A stretch of DNA of 64,000 nt, from contig NZ_JAJGAK010000001.1 in NCBI RefSeq assembly GCF_020866925.1, positions 620,001-684,000 of the forward strand. The letters are read 5' to 3'. This document shows, in pieces, positions 1 through 12,136 of the stretch. A program made the position numbers and the translations under genes. The stretch is from Noviluteimonas lactosilytica (lineage in GTDB: Bacteria; Pseudomonadota; Gammaproteobacteria; Xanthomonadales; Xanthomonadaceae). How positions within the stretch are numbered: the stretch's first letter is position 1; each line of letters opens with the position of its first letter. The notes under the pieces are model-generated. The model saw only the letters and a list, made by a program, of their open reading frames with translations, was not told where the DNA came from and did no database searches.

Positions 1-188
1 GCCAGCGCATGGAAGGTCGCGCGACGGTGCCGTCCACGATCGACGAGGAGCGGGCCTGCAATCCGTTCCTCCGCGTCGACGTTCCCGAGGTGCGCGGCGC
101 TGTCGCGCGCCACGTGGGACGCCCGCTGCAGGATCGCGTGGACGCATTCGCCGAATTGCGGCGCTGGAAAGACGGGTATCGCGCATGA
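1..188 (+). CDS. gloB: Hydroxyacylglutathione hydrolase (glyoxalase II), C-terminal fragment
   Basis: Only the last roughly 60 codons are in the window; the frame is open from position 3 to a TGA at 186-188. The peptide reads ..EGRATVPSTIDEERACNPFLR.. and ends ..[10 protein letters not shown]. This matches the C-terminal substrate-binding tail of glyoxalase II: TVPSTL-x-EE-x-x-NPFLR followed by FAELRxWKD. The enzyme hydrolyses S-lactoylglutathione to lactate and glutathione in the cytosol. The metal-binding beta-lactamase fold lies outside the window. Its stop overlaps the ATG of the next gene (ATGA), so the two are probably translationally coupled. Confidence 0.85.
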   Translation, partial: QRMEGRATVPSTIDEERACNPFLRVDVPEVRGAVARHVGRPLQDRVDAFAELRRWKDGYRA

Positions 189-1519
189 CGGTCCGCATGC
201 GACCGGCATGCAGGCTCGCCGCGGGCCTCGCGCTCGCGATGGCGATGTCGCCCGCGATGGCGGCGGCGTCGCAGGAAATCCCGAAGTCGCGGCCGACGCA
301 GGCCGCCGTCACGATGTCGAACGACGCGCCGGCCAACGGTGCGACGCCCGACGGCAACGCATCGAGCGGCCTCCCGTCGAACATGCGCAGCGGCCGCGAC
401 ATCTACGCCTCGTTCCGCGATGGGCTCGCAGATCCCGGATGCCCCAGCGGGGGCAGCGTGCGCTGGAAGCAGCACTTCGCCGCAGCGCCGCGTCGCATGG
501 CGAGTCCGAACGACGACGTGCTGCCGCTGTTCGGTTACGTCGTCGACGCCGTGCGCGAAGCGCACCTGCCGACCGAATACGCGCTGATCCCGTTCGTCGA
601 AAGCGGCTATCGCCCCGGCGCGCGCAGCCCGAGCGGACCGACCGGCCTGTGGCAGTTCATCGCCGTCACCGCGAAGAACCACAACGTGCCGATGCGCGCG
701 GGCTACGACGGTCGCCTGTCGCCGGTGGATTCCACGCGCGCCGCGGTGCGCTACCTCAAGACGTTGCACGGCATGTTCGCCGGCGACTGGCGCCTGGCGG
801 TGATGGCGTACAACGCGGGCGAATACCGCGTGCTCGGTTCGCTGCGCCGCGCCGGCCAGAACGCGCGCAACGCGAAACCCGAAACGCTGCCGGGCCTGTC
901 GCCGATCACGCACGCCTACGTGCAGAAACTGCGCGCCTTGTCGTGCCTGCTCGAGCAGGCGGACGATCGCGAAGAATGGTTGCGCGCGCTCGATCGCCCG
1001 GTGGCGCACCTGGAAGCGCAACCGCTGCCGAAGTCGGCGACGACGCTCGACACGTGGGCGCGCGCGAACGGCCTCGATGCCGCGCAGGTTCGCAAGTTCA
1101 ATCCCGCCTACGCGAACGGGCGCGTGCCGCCGCGCAAGGACGATCGCGCGATGCATGTCCTCGCGCCCGCTGCATCGTCGTCGGCATCGGCGCTGGTCGC
1201 ACGCATCGCACTCGATACGCCGGCGAACGGAGGCGCGACCGAAGCGAGCGTGCCGAACGTGCGCGGCGCCAGGGCCGACGCCGCACTCGGCGCCGTCGTC
1301 GGCGAAGCCACCGTCTCGACCGCCGCACGCCGCTCGCACACGGTCGCGCGCGGCGACTCGCTGTCGGCCATCGCCCAGCGCTACGGCGTGGCGATGAACG
1401 AACTCATCGCCCGCAACAAGCTCGACAAGAAGGCGAAGCTCCGCGTTGGCACGGTGTTGCAGATCGACGCCGACATGCCTGGCGACGCCACGCCCCCCGA
1501 TCCTGCGGCTGGCCCCTGA
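185..1519 (+). CDS. mltD: MltD-like membrane-bound lytic murein transglycosylase with LysM domain
   Basis: The 444-residue protein has an N-terminal signal sequence ([13 protein letters not shown]). It is followed by a low-complexity linker, an SLT/GEWL-type transglycosylase domain (about residues 115-250) and a C-terminal LysM domain (about residues 383-428, [18 protein letters not shown]). The catalytic Glu sits in IPFVESGY (about residue 139), followed by SGPTGLWQF and VMAYNAGE, the family 1D motifs. It should cleave peptidoglycan glycosidic bonds in the periplasm. One LysM repeat is fewer than in E. coli MltD. No lipobox Cys is seen at the end of the signal peptide, so it may be soluble or tethered by the uncleaved helix. 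The start overlaps the gloB stop by 4 nt. Confidence 0.88.
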   Translation: MTVRMRPACRLAAGLALAMAMSPAMAAASQEIPKSRPTQAAVTMSNDAPANGATPDGNASSGLPSNMRSGRDIYASFRDGLADPGCPSGGSVRWKQHFAAAPRRMASPNDDVLPLFGYVVDAVREAHLPTEYALIPFVESGYRPGARSPSGPTGLWQFIAVTAKNHNVPMRAGYDGRLSPVDSTRAAVRYLKTLHGMFAGDWRLAVMAYNAGEYRVLGSLRRAGQNARNAKPETLPGLSPITHAYVQKLRALSCLLEQADDREEWLRALDRPVAHLEAQPLPKSATTLDTWARANGLDAAQVRKFNPAYANGRVPPRKDDRAMHVLAPAASSSASALVARIALDTPANGGATEASVPNVRGARADAALGAVVGEATVSTAARRSHTVARGDSLSAIAQRYGVAMNELIARNKLDKKAKLRVGTVLQIDADMPGDATPPDPAAGP

Positions 1520-1589
1520 CGCGCCACGCAGGCACACTTGGCACCCCCGGCCGGCGCCGTTGCGCCGGAACCGCAACATCGGAGGTTCC

Positions 1590-2378
1590 ATGGGTTTCCT
1601 GCAGGGCAAACGCGCGCTCATCACGGGCATCGCGAGCCAGCGTTCGATCGCCAGCGGCATCGCCGAGGCGATGCACCGCGAAGGCGCCGAACTCGCTTTC
1701 ACCTACCAGAACGAAAAGCTGAAGTCGCGCGTCGAAGACGCCGCGAAGGAATACGGCAGCGACATCGTCATCCCGCTCGACGTGGCCGACGATGCGCAGA
1801 TCGCCAACTGCTTCGCCGAACTCGGCAAGCGCTGGGATCACTTCGACATCCTCGTGCACGCGATCGCCTACGCGCCGCGCGAAGCGATCGAAGGCGAGTT
1901 CCTCAATGTCACGCGCGAGAGCTGGAACATCGCGCACGAGATCTCGGCCTACTCGCTCGCGGGCATGGCCAAGGCCGCGCGCCCGATGATGGCGAACCGC
2001 AACGGCGCGATCGTCACCCTGAGCTATCTCGGCGCCGAACGCGCGCTCGCCAACTACAACGTCATGGGCGTGGCGAAGGCGAGCCTGGAAGCCACGGTGC
2101 GTTATCTCGCGCTCAACCTCGGTCCCGAAGGCACGCGCGTCAACGCGATCTCGGCTGGCCCGATCAAGACGCTCGCCGCGGCCGGCATCGCGAACTTCCG
2201 CAAGATGCTCGGCCACGTCGAGGAATACGCGCCGATGCGCCGCAGCGTCACGATCGAGGATGTCGGCAACGTCGCCGCGTTCCTGTGTTCGGATCTCGCC
2301 GCGGGCGTGACGGGTGAAGTGACCTACGTCGACGCCGGTTACAACATCCTCGGCATGACGGGGATCGAAGGGGTCTGA
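1590..2378 (+). CDS. fabI: Enoyl-[acyl-carrier-protein] reductase (NADH), FabI
   Basis: The protein has 262 residues, normal for FabI. It begins [13 protein letters not shown] with the SDR cofactor loop [15 protein letters not shown]. The FabI-type catalytic Tyr-x6-Lys is present in [13 protein letters not shown]. FabI reduces trans-2-enoyl-ACP in the last step of each fatty-acid elongation cycle. The start is ATG 1590 because GGAGG at 1581-1585 is well placed; the reading frame is open further upstream but lacks such a site. There are 70 nt to mltD, and a strong terminator follows. The overlapping minus-strand open frame has no family features and was discarded. Confidence 0.95.
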   Translation: MGFLQGKRALITGIASQRSIASGIAEAMHREGAELAFTYQNEKLKSRVEDAAKEYGSDIVIPLDVADDAQIANCFAELGKRWDHFDILVHAIAYAPREAIEGEFLNVTRESWNIAHEISAYSLAGMAKAARPMMANRNGAIVTLSYLGAERALANYNVMGVAKASLEATVRYLALNLGPEGTRVNAISAGPIKTLAAAGIANFRKMLGHVEEYAPMRRSVTIEDVGNVAAFLCSDLAAGVTGEVTYVDAGYNILGMTGIEGV

Positions 2379-2379
2379 C

Positions 2380-2500
2380 GATTTCCGGGATTCGGGATTC
2401 CGGGATTCGTAGAAGCAAAAAAAGCCCGGCGAGAGCCGGGCTTTTTGCTGTCTGCGTTTTGCTTTTCCGAATCCCGAATCCCGGAATCCCGAATCCCAGC
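2380..2500. repeat. GGGATTC tandem/inverted repeat element flanking a terminator
   Basis: About four GGGATTC-type units run from 2384 to 2409. The same units appear in inverted orientation (GAATCCC) from 2467 to 2498. The arms flank the terminator hairpin between the convergent fabI and ppiD genes. The unit is short and nearly perfect, unlike coding sequence. Related elements built on GGGAAAC occur at 37996-38113 and 44162-44354. Confidence 0.75.
2419..2446. terminator. Bidirectional rho-independent terminator, fabI/ppiD
   Basis: The stem AAAAAGCCCGGC closes on GCCGGGCTTTTT through a GAGA tetraloop. It is A-rich on the left and has a T run on the right, so it can end transcripts from both convergent genes. 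Confidence 0.9.
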
Positions 2501-2501
2501 C

Positions 2502-4469
2502 TTAAAGTCGCTCTTCCGCCACCTTGACGTCCATCGACTTGCGCATCGTGGCGATGAACGCCTTCGCGTCGTCCGCGCCGCCCGACTGCGCGAGCTGGCG
2601 CTGCAGCACCATGCGTTCGTCGGCCGTGGCCTTCGACGGATCGCCTTCGACGACCTTGCTCACCGCGAACACGACGTGGCTGCCGTCGTCGAGCGCGACG
2701 AAACCAGGCGACACCTTGCCCGCGGCCGGCGCGGGAACGCCGAAGTAGGCCTGGGTCGCCTTGCGGTCGGGCAGCGGTGCGCCGCGCGAGGCATTCGGCA
2801 TGTCGACGGGAACCAGGCCCTTCTCGGCGGCGGCGGCCGCGAGCGGCGTGCCGGCCTTGAGCTTGGCGAGCATCGCTTCGGCGGCAGCTTCGCCCGCCTT
2901 GCGCGTGCGCTCGGCGCGGATCGACGCGACGATGCGGTCGCGCACCTGCGCCGGCGTGAGTTCGCGCGCGGGCACGTGGTTGGTGACGCGCAGCATGACC
3001 ACGTGGTCGGGCGCGAGCTCGACGAGGTCGCTCACCAGGCCGTCCTGGATCGCCGAGTCGGAGAACGCGGCGCGCTGCACGGCCTTGTTCGCGGCGATGC
3101 CGGCGGCGCCGTCGCGACCGAACGGACCGAGCGTGTTCACCGCAAGCTTCGCTTCGCCCGCGGCGGGTGCGAGCGCGGTGGGATTCTTGTTGACCAGGTC
3201 GACGAGCTTCGACGTCAGGTCGTTGAACGCGCGTTCGCGATCGGCTTCCGCCTGTTCCTGCGCGAGCTGCGCGTGCGCTTCCTCGAACGTCTGCTGCGTC
3301 GCGCCCTTCACTTCGCGCACCTGCAACACGTGCCAGCCGAAGTCGGTGCGCACGGGGCCGCTGATGTCGCCGGCCTTCATCGCGAACACCGCGTCTTCGA
3401 ACGGCTTTTCCATCACGCCCTTGCCGACCCAGCCGAGGTCGCCGCCGTTCGCCTTCGACACGGCGTCGTCGGAGTTCGCCGCAGCGAGCGCGGCGAAATC
3501 GGCGCCGGCCGCCTTCGCTTCGGTCGCGAGCTTGTTGGCCTTCGCTTCGGCCGCCTTCTGCGCGGCGGCGTCGGCGTCCTTCGGCACGGCGACCAGGATG
3601 TGCGAGACGAGGCGTTCGCCCGAACCACCGAGCGTGCCCTTCTCCTTCTCGAAGCGCTGGCGCAGCGTCGCTTCGTCGGCCGCGGGCACGGCGAGCGTTG
3701 CGGCGTTGACTTCGACGTATTCGATCGTCACCTGTTCCGGCGCGCGGAACTCGTTGCGGTGCGCCTTCCAGTACGCGTCGATTTCCTTGCCGGTGACCGG
3801 GCCGGTGTCGGCCGCCTGCGGCGGCAGCACCACGAACGACACGCTGCGCTCTTCTGCGAGCAGCTTGAGCAGGCGATCCATTTCCGCCTTCGTCACGAAG
3901 GCCGAGTCGTTGAGGCCGCGCGGCAGCAGTTCGACCTGCAGGCTTTCGCGGATTTCGTTCTCGAAGCCGCGCGGCGTCAGCTGCTGCGAGGACAGCGCGA
4001 GCTGGTAACGATCGGCGTTGAACTTGCCGTCGACCTGGAATGCGGGGAATTCGAGGATGGTGCGCTTCACTTCGGCGTCGCTGACGGTGACGCCTGCGCG
4101 CGAGGCGGCCATCTTCAGCACGCGCTGGTCGATCAGCTGCTCGAGGATCGCGCGCTTGTTCTCGGGCGTTTCGAACGCGCGCGGATCGTAGTTCTCGCCG
4201 AGCTGCTGGCGCTGCGCCTGGCGCGCGTTCTCGAATGCCTGGCGGAATTCGTTCGGCGTGATCTCTTCGCGCTGCCACATCGTCGAGACGGGCCAGAACG
4301 ACGGTGCGCCCGCCCACCACGTCGGCGGCGCCTCGATCTTGGCCACCCAGTTTTCGCTCGACTGCTGCATGTACGACTCCACGCCGAAGAAGGCGAAGGG
4401 AATCGTGAGCAGGCCGAGGATCACCGAGGCGATCCAGCCGGAAGTCTTCTCGCGGAGTTTCTGCAGCAT
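2502..4469 (-). CDS. ppiD: Periplasmic folding chaperone / peptidyl-prolyl isomerase PpiD
   Basis: The 655-residue protein has one N-terminal membrane anchor (about residues 12-30, WIASVILGLLTIPFAFFG), a SurA-N-like chaperone region, and a parvulin domain at roughly 285-390. Parvulin hallmarks are VSHILV, DFAALAAANSDD, NGGDLGWVGKG and GWHVLQVRE. It is anchored in the inner membrane facing the periplasm and helps newly exported outer-membrane proteins near the Sec translocon. It lies downstream of the lon/hup/tRNA block, as in Xanthomonadaceae, but a terminator separates the two, so it is probably transcribed alone. Confidence 0.92.
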   Translation of the reverse strand: MLQKLREKTSGWIASVILGLLTIPFAFFGVESYMQQSSENWVAKIEAPPTWWAGAPSFWPVSTMWQREEITPNEFRQAFENARQAQRQQLGENYDPRAFETPENKRAILEQLIDQRVLKMAASRAGVTVSDAEVKRTILEFPAFQVDGKFNADRYQLALSSQQLTPRGFENEIRESLQVELLPRGLNDSAFVTKAEMDRLLKLLAEERSVSFVVLPPQAADTGPVTGKEIDAYWKAHRNEFRAPEQVTIEYVEVNAATLAVPAADEATLRQRFEKEKGTLGGSGERLVSHILVAVPKDADAAAQKAAEAKANKLATEAKAAGADFAALAAANSDDAVSKANGGDLGWVGKGVMEKPFEDAVFAMKAGDISGPVRTDFGWHVLQVREVKGATQQTFEEAHAQLAQEQAEADRERAFNDLTSKLVDLVNKNPTALAPAAGEAKLAVNTLGPFGRDGAAGIAANKAVQRAAFSDSAIQDGLVSDLVELAPDHVVMLRVTNHVPARELTPAQVRDRIVASIRAERTRKAGEAAAEAMLAKLKAGTPLAAAAAEKGLVPVDMPNASRGAPLPDRKATQAYFGVPAPAAGKVSPGFVALDDGSHVVFAVSKVVEGDPSKATADERMVLQRQLAQSGGADDAKAFIATMRKSMDVKVAEERL

Positions 4470-4540
4470 TGAGGTACGGGCCAGGTGCGTGAGCCGCGCA
4501 GTGTAGCCGCTTCGCGCGGCGGCGGCTGGCCGGGAAAAAC

Positions 4541-4563
4541 AAAAGCGCCCTTTCGGGCGCTTT
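4541..4563 (-). terminator. Rho-independent terminator after tRNA-Asp
   Basis: The stem AAAGCGCCC / GGGCGCTTT has a short loop and is followed on the minus strand by TTTTGTTTTT. It lies just past the 3' end of tRNA-Asp, so it probably ends the hup-tRNA-Val-tRNA-Asp transcript. Confidence 0.85.
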
Positions 4564-4576
4564 GTCTTGGAACTAG

Positions 4577-4653
4577 TGGCGGAGTGGACGGGACTCGAAC
4601 CCGCGACCTCCGGCGTGACAGGCCAGCATTCTAACCGACTGAACTACCACTCC
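4577..4653 (-). tRNA. tRNA-Asp (GTC)
   Basis: A 77-nt cloverleaf with GGAGTGG paired to CCACTCC, anticodon loop CTGTCAC (anticodon GTC), a TTCGAGTCC T-loop region and an encoded CCA. It sits 77 nt after tRNA-Val in the same orientation. Confidence 0.97.
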
Positions 4654-4730
4654 GCGGAGCCCGAAATCATACACAAACCAATTCGGGAGTGGCAACACTT
4701 GATGCAACAAAAAACGAAAATCGAATCGAG

Positions 4731-4805
4731 TGGTGGGTGCTGAGGGGATCGAACCCCCGACCCTCTCCGTGTAAAGGAGACGCTCTACCGCTGAGCTAAG
4801 CACCC
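4731..4805 (-). tRNA. tRNA-Val (TAC)
   Basis: A 75-nt cloverleaf with acceptor GGGTGCT/AGCACCC, anticodon stem CTCCT..ACGGAG with anticodon TAC, the GGTTCGATCC T arm and an encoded CCA. Its 5' end is only 16 nt after the hup stop codon, with no terminator between, so the tRNA is probably processed out of the hup transcript. Confidence 0.97.
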
Positions 4806-4821
4806 GTTCCGATTGCGAAAA

Positions 4822-5094
4822 TCAGTTGACCGCGTCCTTCAGCGCCTTGCCGGCCTTGAACGCGGGGTTCATCGACGCTGCGACCTTGATCGTTTCGCCG
4901 GTGCGCGGGTTGCGACCTTCGCGCGCGGCGCGCTTGCGCACGGCGAACGTACCGAAGCCCACGACGGTGACGGTGTCGCCCTTCTTCAGGGCCTTGGTGA
5001 TCGCAGCGATCACCGCGTCGACGGCACGGCCGGCATCGGCCTTGGTCAGTTCGGCGCCTTCGGCGACGGCATCGATCAATTCGGCTTTGTTCAT
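4822..5094 (-). CDS. hupB: DNA-binding protein HU-beta
   Basis: This 90-residue protein is exactly HU length. It begins [20 protein letters not shown] and carries the HU signature [21 protein letters not shown] on the DNA-binding arm. It ends with the usual [12 protein letters not shown] helix. HU is an abundant nucleoid protein that bends and compacts DNA as a dimer. It lies directly after lon, as in E. coli, but has its own good promoter at 5233-5261 and is followed closely by two tRNA genes. Confidence 0.97.
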   Translation of the reverse strand: MNKAELIDAVAEGAELTKADAGRAVDAVIAAITKALKKGDTVTVVGFGTFAVRKRAAREGRNPRTGETIKVAASMNPAFKAGKALKDAVN

Positions 5095-5232
5095 GCTTGG
5101 AACTCCCGGATGGAAACCGCTGATGGGGACCGGGGCAGGCCGATGCGCGCGCAGGTTGCGCGTGCATCCTTGGCTGGCGTTCCCCGGTCGACAAGCCGTT
5201 GCGCGGTGCTACCGGCAACGGCGGACGCGGTT

Positions 5233-5249
5233 TTTATACCAGCCGAACG

Positions 5250-5261
<12 letters not shown>
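5233..5261 (-). promoter_or_regulatory. Sigma-70 promoter of hupB
   Basis: On the minus strand, GTGACG (-35) is followed after exactly 17 nt by TATAAA (-10). The -10 lies just past the lon stop codon and the -35 overlaps the end of lon. It predicts a leader of about 130 nt before hupB. Confidence 0.6.
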
Positions 5262-7688
<2,427 letters not shown>

Positions 7689-7818
7689 GGGGACTCCGGC
7701 AGGGACGTGAAGGACGGACAGGCTTGCAGCGCGGTGAACGGCAGGCCGCGGAAGACCTGCCGGGCCACGATAGCGGGCGGCAAGTCAACGCGGCGCGCAG
7801 TGCGCGCTCGAGTTCGGT

Positions 7819-7847
7819 TATGGGGCGTGCGGAAGGCGGATGCAAGC
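7819..7847 (-). promoter_or_regulatory. Sigma-32 (heat-shock) promoter of lon
   Basis: On the minus strand, CTTGCA is followed after 15 nt by CCCCATAA. This is close to the sigma-32 consensus CTTGAA / CCCCATnT. It lies in the 295-nt gap between clpX and lon (7689-7983), in which no gene is supported. The predicted leader is about 125 nt. Confidence 0.65.
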
Positions 7848-7983
7848 GCCGGTTCGCACATCCGGGATGCGCTCGGCAGCGTGCCGTTCCACGTGCGGAC
7901 GAACGGTGGCGCGCCCGTCGTTCGGACGGGCGGCAGCAGCGGGCAGAGGGGCGGGCCGTCGACGGGGTCGGCGGCCCGGGGCC

Positions 7984-9270
7984 TCATTCGGCGCCGGCGG
8001 CCTTCGGCGTGGCCGGAGGCGTCTGGTAGATCAGGTACGGCTCGGACTTGTGTTCGATCACCGACTCATCCACGACCACCTTGCTCACGTTCTCGAGCGA
8101 CGGCAGTTCGTACATGGTGTCGAGCAGCACCGATTCGACGATCGTGCGCAGGCCGCGCGCGCCGGTCTTGCGCTTGAGCGCCTTGCGGGCGATCGCGTTG
8201 AGCGCGTCGGGGCGGATTTCCAGTTCCACGCCTTCCATTTCGAAAAGCTTGCGGAACTGCTTGCTGATCGCGTTCTTCGGCTCGGTGAGGATCTTCACCA
8301 GCGCCGGTTCGTCGAGCTCCTCGAGGGTCGCGACCACCGGCAGGCGGCCGACGAACTCGGGGATCAGGCCGAACTTGATCAGGTCTTCCGGTTCGACTTC
8401 CGACAGGATCTTGCCGACATCCTGCTTGCGCTCGGAGCTCTTCACCTTCGCGCCGAAGCCGATGCCGCCCGCTTCCGTCGAACGCTGCTGGATGATCTTG
8501 TCCAGGCCCGCGAACGCGCCGCCGACGATGAAGAGGATGTTGCGCGTGTCGACCTGCAGGAATTCTTGCTGCGGGTGCTTGCGGCCGCCCTGCGGCGGCA
8601 CGCTGGCGACGGTGCCTTCGATGAGCTTGAGCAGCGCCTGCTGCACGCCTTCACCGGAGACGTCGCGCGTGATCGACGGGTTCTCGCTCTTGCGCGAGAT
8701 CTTGTCGATTTCGTCGATGTAGACGATGCCCTGCTGCGCCTTCTCGACGTCGTAGTCGCACTTCTGCAGGAGCTTCTGGATGATGTTCTCGACGTCCTCG
8801 CCCACGTAGCCGGCTTCGGTCAGCGTCGTCGCATCGGCGATGGTGAACGGCACGTTGAGCAGGCGCGCCAGCGTTTCGGCCAGCAGCGTCTTGCCCGAAC
8901 CGGTCGGACCGACCAGCAGGATGTTCGACTTCGCCAGTTCGACGTCGTCGTTCTTCTGCCGGCTCTCGATGCGCTTGTAGTGGTTGTACACGGCCACGGC
9001 GAGCGTCTTCTTCGCGCGCGACTGGCCGATGACGTACTGGTCCAGCACGTCGAGGATCTCGCGGGGCTTGGGCAGGTGGCTGCGAGCCGACTGCGCCTTC
9101 TCCTCGAGTTCCTCGCGGATGATGTCGTTGCAGAGCTCGACGCATTCATCGCAGATGAACACGCTCGGGCCCGCGATCAGTTTGCGGACCTCATGCTGGC
9201 TTTTCCCGCAGAACGAGCAATAGAGGATCTTGTTGCTGTCGCCGGATCGGCCTTGACGGTCTTCGCTCAT
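7984..9270 (-). CDS. clpX: ATP-dependent Clp protease ATP-binding subunit ClpX
   Basis: With the chosen start the protein has 428 residues. It carries the N-terminal zinc-binding domain ([21 protein letters not shown], four Cys), Walker A GPTGSGKT, Walker [10 protein letters not shown] and the ClpP-docking IGF loop (GGIGFGAKV). It unfolds tagged substrates and feeds them to ClpP. ATG 9270 ([10 protein letters not shown]) was preferred to an in-frame ATG eight codons earlier because it matches the usual ClpX N-terminus and has GGTG/GGGGA upstream. It is preceded by clpP and followed by lon, the canonical order. Confidence 0.96.
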   Translation of the reverse strand: MSEDRQGRSGDSNKILYCSFCGKSQHEVRKLIAGPSVFICDECVELCNDIIREELEEKAQSARSHLPKPREILDVLDQYVIGQSRAKKTLAVAVYNHYKRIESRQKNDDVELAKSNILLVGPTGSGKTLLAETLARLLNVPFTIADATTLTEAGYVGEDVENIIQKLLQKCDYDVEKAQQGIVYIDEIDKISRKSENPSITRDVSGEGVQQALLKLIEGTVASVPPQGGRKHPQQEFLQVDTRNILFIVGGAFAGLDKIIQQRSTEAGGIGFGAKVKSSERKQDVGKILSEVEPEDLIKFGLIPEFVGRLPVVATLEELDEPALVKILTEPKNAISKQFRKLFEMEGVELEIRPDALNAIARKALKRKTGARGLRTIVESVLLDTMYELPSLENVSKVVVDESVIEHKSEPYLIYQTPPATPKAAGAE

Positions 9271-9306
9271 TCCCCACACCTGCTTCGGCCACACGGTTGC
9301 GGCCCG

Positions 9307-9334
9307 AGAATAGCATCCGCGGCCCGGTTGTCTA
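9307..9334 (-). promoter_or_regulatory. Putative sigma-70 promoter of clpX
   Basis: On the minus strand, TAGACA and TATTCT are separated by 16 nt in the 119-nt gap between clpP and clpX, giving a leader of about 30 nt. It would allow clpX to be expressed apart from clpP. Confidence 0.5.
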
Positions 9335-9389
9335 CCGAGCCTCGAATGCGTGAAATTGGTTCCACGACCAGGGGTTCAGGCCTGCTGAT

Positions 9390-10016
9390 TCAGGCCGCCT
9401 GGATCGAATCGTCCGGCCGGCGCTCGAGGACCTGGTCGACCAGGCCGTATTCACGCGCGGCTTCGGCGCTCTTGAAGTTGTCGCGCTCGGTGTCGCGGGC
9501 GATGGTCTCGAGGGCCTGGCCGGTGTGCTTGGACAGTATCTCGTTCAGGCGCTGGCGCAGGGTCAGGATTTCGCGGGCGTGGATGTCGATGTCCGTCGCC
9601 TGGCCCTGGAAGCCGCCGAGCGGCTGGTGGATCATCACGCGCGAATTCGGCAGCGCGTACCGCTTGCCCTTCGCGCCCGAGGCCAGCAGCAGCGCGCCCA
9701 TCGAGGCCGCCTGCCCGACGCAGATCGTGCTCACGTCCGGCTTGATGTACTGCATGGTGTCGTAGATCGCCATGCCCGCCGTGACGATGCCGCCCGGCGA
9801 GTTGATGTACAGGCTGATGTCCTTCTCGGGGTTTTCCGCCTCGAGGAAGAGCATCTGGGCGACGATCACGTTGGCGACGTGGTCGTCGATCCCGCCCACG
9901 AGGAAGATCACCCGCTCCTTGAGCAGACGCGAATAGATGTCGTACGCGCGCTCGCCGCGACTGGTCTGTTCGACCACCATCGGCACGAGGTTCAAGGCTT
10001 TCGTTTCGAGGCTCAT
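9390..10016 (-). CDS. clpP: ATP-dependent Clp protease proteolytic subunit ClpP
   Basis: The protein has 208 residues, the usual length including a short propeptide. The catalytic triad is intact: Ser in [13 protein letters not shown], His in [10 protein letters not shown] and Asp in ARDTERDNF. It forms the tetradecameric degradation chamber that works with ClpX or ClpA in the cytosol. It begins 32 nt after the tig stop, so it is probably co-transcribed with tig. Confidence 0.97.
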   Translation of the reverse strand: MSLETKALNLVPMVVEQTSRGERAYDIYSRLLKERVIFLVGGIDDHVANVIVAQMLFLEAENPEKDISLYINSPGGIVTAGMAIYDTMQYIKPDVSTICVGQAASMGALLLASGAKGKRYALPNSRVMIHQPLGGFQGQATDIDIHAREILTLRQRLNEILSKHTGQALETIARDTERDNFKSAEAAREYGLVDQVLERRPDDSIQAA

Positions 10017-10047
10017 GGGTTCTCTCTGATGGACCGGCCCGTCGATA

Positions 10048-11340
10048 TTACTGTCGGATCGCGTCCTGGAAGGAAAGTGCCTGCTCCGTGTGCGTGGCGC
10101 GCTCGGCGATCCAGTCGATCACCTGCTCTTCCATCACGCGCGACTGCAGACCTGCCATGAGCTGGGGATCGTTGCGGTACAACTCAATGACCTGCTCGGG
10201 TTCTTCGTAGGTCGAAGCGATCAGGCGCATCGTCTCGTTCAGGCGGCGCTGGTCGAGGCGCAGGTCGTTGCGGCGCGCGATCTCGCCCACCAGCAGTGCG
10301 ACCAGCACGCGCTTGCGCGCGGCGTCCATGAACGGGGTCTGGTCGACGACGACCTGCTGGCCCTGGCGGCGGGCCTGCTCGGCCATGCCGTTGGCGAGCG
10401 CGCGCGCTTCGTTCTCGACGGCGCGCGGCGGCATTTCGACGTGCGCGTACTTCGCGGCCAGTTGTTCGCCGACTTCCTTGCGCAGGCGCTGCATGAGCGC
10501 GCCCTTGAGCTCGCGCGCGAGGTTGCTGCGGATTTCGGTGCGGAACTGGTCCATCTCGCCCGACTTCACGCCGAAGCTGCGGATGAACGCCTGGTCGACT
10601 TCCGGCATCACCGGCTCGGAAACTTCGAGCGCCTTGATGTGGATGTCGACCGACTTGCCGGCGAAATCGGCGATGCGCCATTCGGCCGGGAACTCGACCT
10701 TCACGGTCTTCTCGTCGCCCGGGGCCATGCCGACGACGGCTGCCTCGAGTTCCTTGAGCATCGCGCCGGAACCGACGACGGTGCTGCCCTTCTCGGCGCC
10801 TTCGGCCGGACGGCGCACGCCGTCGACTTCCGACCAGTTTTCCATCGTGACCATGTCGCCGTCCTTCGCCGCGCGCTCGACGCGGGTCCAGCTCTGGCGC
10901 TGCATGCGGAGGTTGTCGATCATGCGGTCGATGTCGGCGTCTTCGACGTCCGACGTATGACGCACGACCTGCAGGGCCGCGACGTCGATGTCGCCGAAGT
11001 CCGGCACGATTTCGAACGTGGCGACGAACGCCAGCTCGCCCTCGCCCGCTTCGGTGCTCGGCACGATCTGCGGCGCGCCGGCCAGGCGGAGTTCGTTCTC
11101 GCGAACGGCGCCGTCGAAGCTCTCGCGCAGCATGCCGTCGAGGATTTCCTGGCGGACCTGGTCGCCGTAGCGCTGCTCGATCACCTTGGTCGGGACCTTG
11201 CCGGGGCGGAAGCCCTTGATGCGCGCGGTGCGCGCGATCTCGCGCAGGCGACCGCCCACCTGGGTGTCGACGTTTTCCGCCGGGAGGCGGAAGGTCATGC
11301 GGCGTTCGAGGTTGCCGAGGGTTTCGACCGAGACTTGCAT
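10048..11340 (-). CDS. tig: Trigger factor, ribosome-bound chaperone
   Basis: The 430-residue protein has three parts: the N-terminal ribosome-binding domain ([17 protein letters not shown], with the FRPGKVP signature G-F-R-x-G-K-x-P), a central FKBP-like PPIase domain, and a C-terminal helical cradle. It binds nascent chains at the ribosome exit tunnel. The frame is open 32 codons further upstream, but the ATG at 11340 gives the standard N-terminus, and the extension has no chaperone similarity. It heads the tig-clpP-clpX-lon series. tRNA-Leu lies 113 nt upstream in the same orientation. Confidence 0.96.
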   Translation of the reverse strand: MQVSVETLGNLERRMTFRLPAENVDTQVGGRLREIARTARIKGFRPGKVPTKVIEQRYGDQVRQEILDGMLRESFDGAVRENELRLAGAPQIVPSTEAGEGELAFVATFEIVPDFGDIDVAALQVVRHTSDVEDADIDRMIDNLRMQRQSWTRVERAAKDGDMVTMENWSEVDGVRRPAEGAEKGSTVVGSGAMLKELEAAVVGMAPGDEKTVKVEFPAEWRIADFAGKSVDIHIKALEVSEPVMPEVDQAFIRSFGVKSGEMDQFRTEIRSNLARELKGALMQRLRKEVGEQLAAKYAHVEMPPRAVENEARALANGMAEQARRQGQQVVVDQTPFMDAARKRVLVALLVGEIARRNDLRLDQRRLNETMRLIASTYEEPEQVIELYRNDPQLMAGLQSRVMEEQVIDWIAERATHTEQALSFQDAIRQ

Positions 11341-11453
11341 TGCTGGGAGCTCTTCGATGATTGGATGACGGGCCGGCGGCGGGAACCGCGGCCGGCGGAA
11401 CGGGGTAGTTTGGCCGAAAGCGGCCCGGGCCGCCACCTGAGCGGCGCCGCGAA

Positions 11454-11539
<86 letters not shown>

Positions 11540-11574
11540 GCAGCGGCATTGTGGCAAAAAGACGCCGGCGAGGC

Positions 11575-11892
11575 TCAGTTGCTGGTGCGTTCCACCGAAG
11601 CCCGCACCGCCACGTCCCTGGAGAAATCGACCCGCAACGTCTGCGGCCGCCCGGATTCCGGACTGGTGCCGATGTTCCAGCTCGTCGAGTCGGGCTGGCG
11701 ATAGCCGGCTCCGAGCATCCCCTCCACCTCGCCCCTGGACTTGCCGATCAGCACGCGTCGCGAGACGAGGTCGGCGACAAACACGTGTCGCTCGAGCGGG
11801 TCCGTCTGCCTCCAGCTTTCCGCCGTGAAGCGGCTCCCGTCGTTGCATGCCGCGAGCATGAGGAGCACTGCCAGCACCAGGATCCGTCGCAT
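11575..11892 (-). CDS. Small lipoprotein, possibly BamE/SmpA-like
   Basis: This 105-residue protein has a lipoprotein signal (MRRILVLAVLLMLAAC, cleavage before the Cys) and is probably membrane-attached in the periplasm. The segment RRVLIGKSRGEVEGMLG resembles the helix-turn of the BamE/SmpA-OmlA fold, where a G-x-S/T-x-x-x-V-x-x-x-L-G pattern is typical. The similarity is short and the assignment weak. It lies between the tRNA-Lys terminator and tRNA-Leu, in the tRNA orientation. Confidence 0.6.
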   Translation of the reverse strand: MRRILVLAVLLMLAACNDGSRFTAESWRQTDPLERHVFVADLVSRRVLIGKSRGEVEGMLGAGYRQPDSTSWNIGTSPESGRPQTLRVDFSRDVAVRASVERTSN

Positions 11893-11986
11893 CGTCAGCC
11901 TCCCCCAGGTCGAGTCGTCAAATTACGGAAACGCCGCGAGGCCTTCCGTGCGGCCGGTCGCGAACCGCATCGCGTGTCGAGCGGGC

Positions 11987-12016
11987 AAAAAAAAGACCTG
12001 GCCGAAGCCAGGTCTT
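11987..12016 (-). terminator. Rho-independent terminator after tRNA-Lys
   Basis: AAGACCTGG pairs with CCAGGTCTT across a 6-nt loop. On the minus strand it is followed by a run of eight T. It closes the His-Lys tRNA transcript. Confidence 0.9.
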
Positions 12017-12020
12017 GATT

Positions 12021-12096
12021 TGGTGGGCCGTCAAGGATTCGAACCTTGGACCTATTGATTAAGAGTCAACTGCTCTACCAACTGAGCTAACGGCCC
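12021..12096 (-). tRNA. tRNA-Lys (CTT)
   Basis: A 76-nt cloverleaf with acceptor GGGCCGT/ACGGCCC, anticodon loop CTCTTAA (anticodon CTT) and encoded CCA. It follows tRNA-His by 40 nt. Confidence 0.97.
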
Positions 12097-12136
12097 GTGC
12101 GGCGCGCATTGTAAACAAGCGAACCACGAAACGGAA

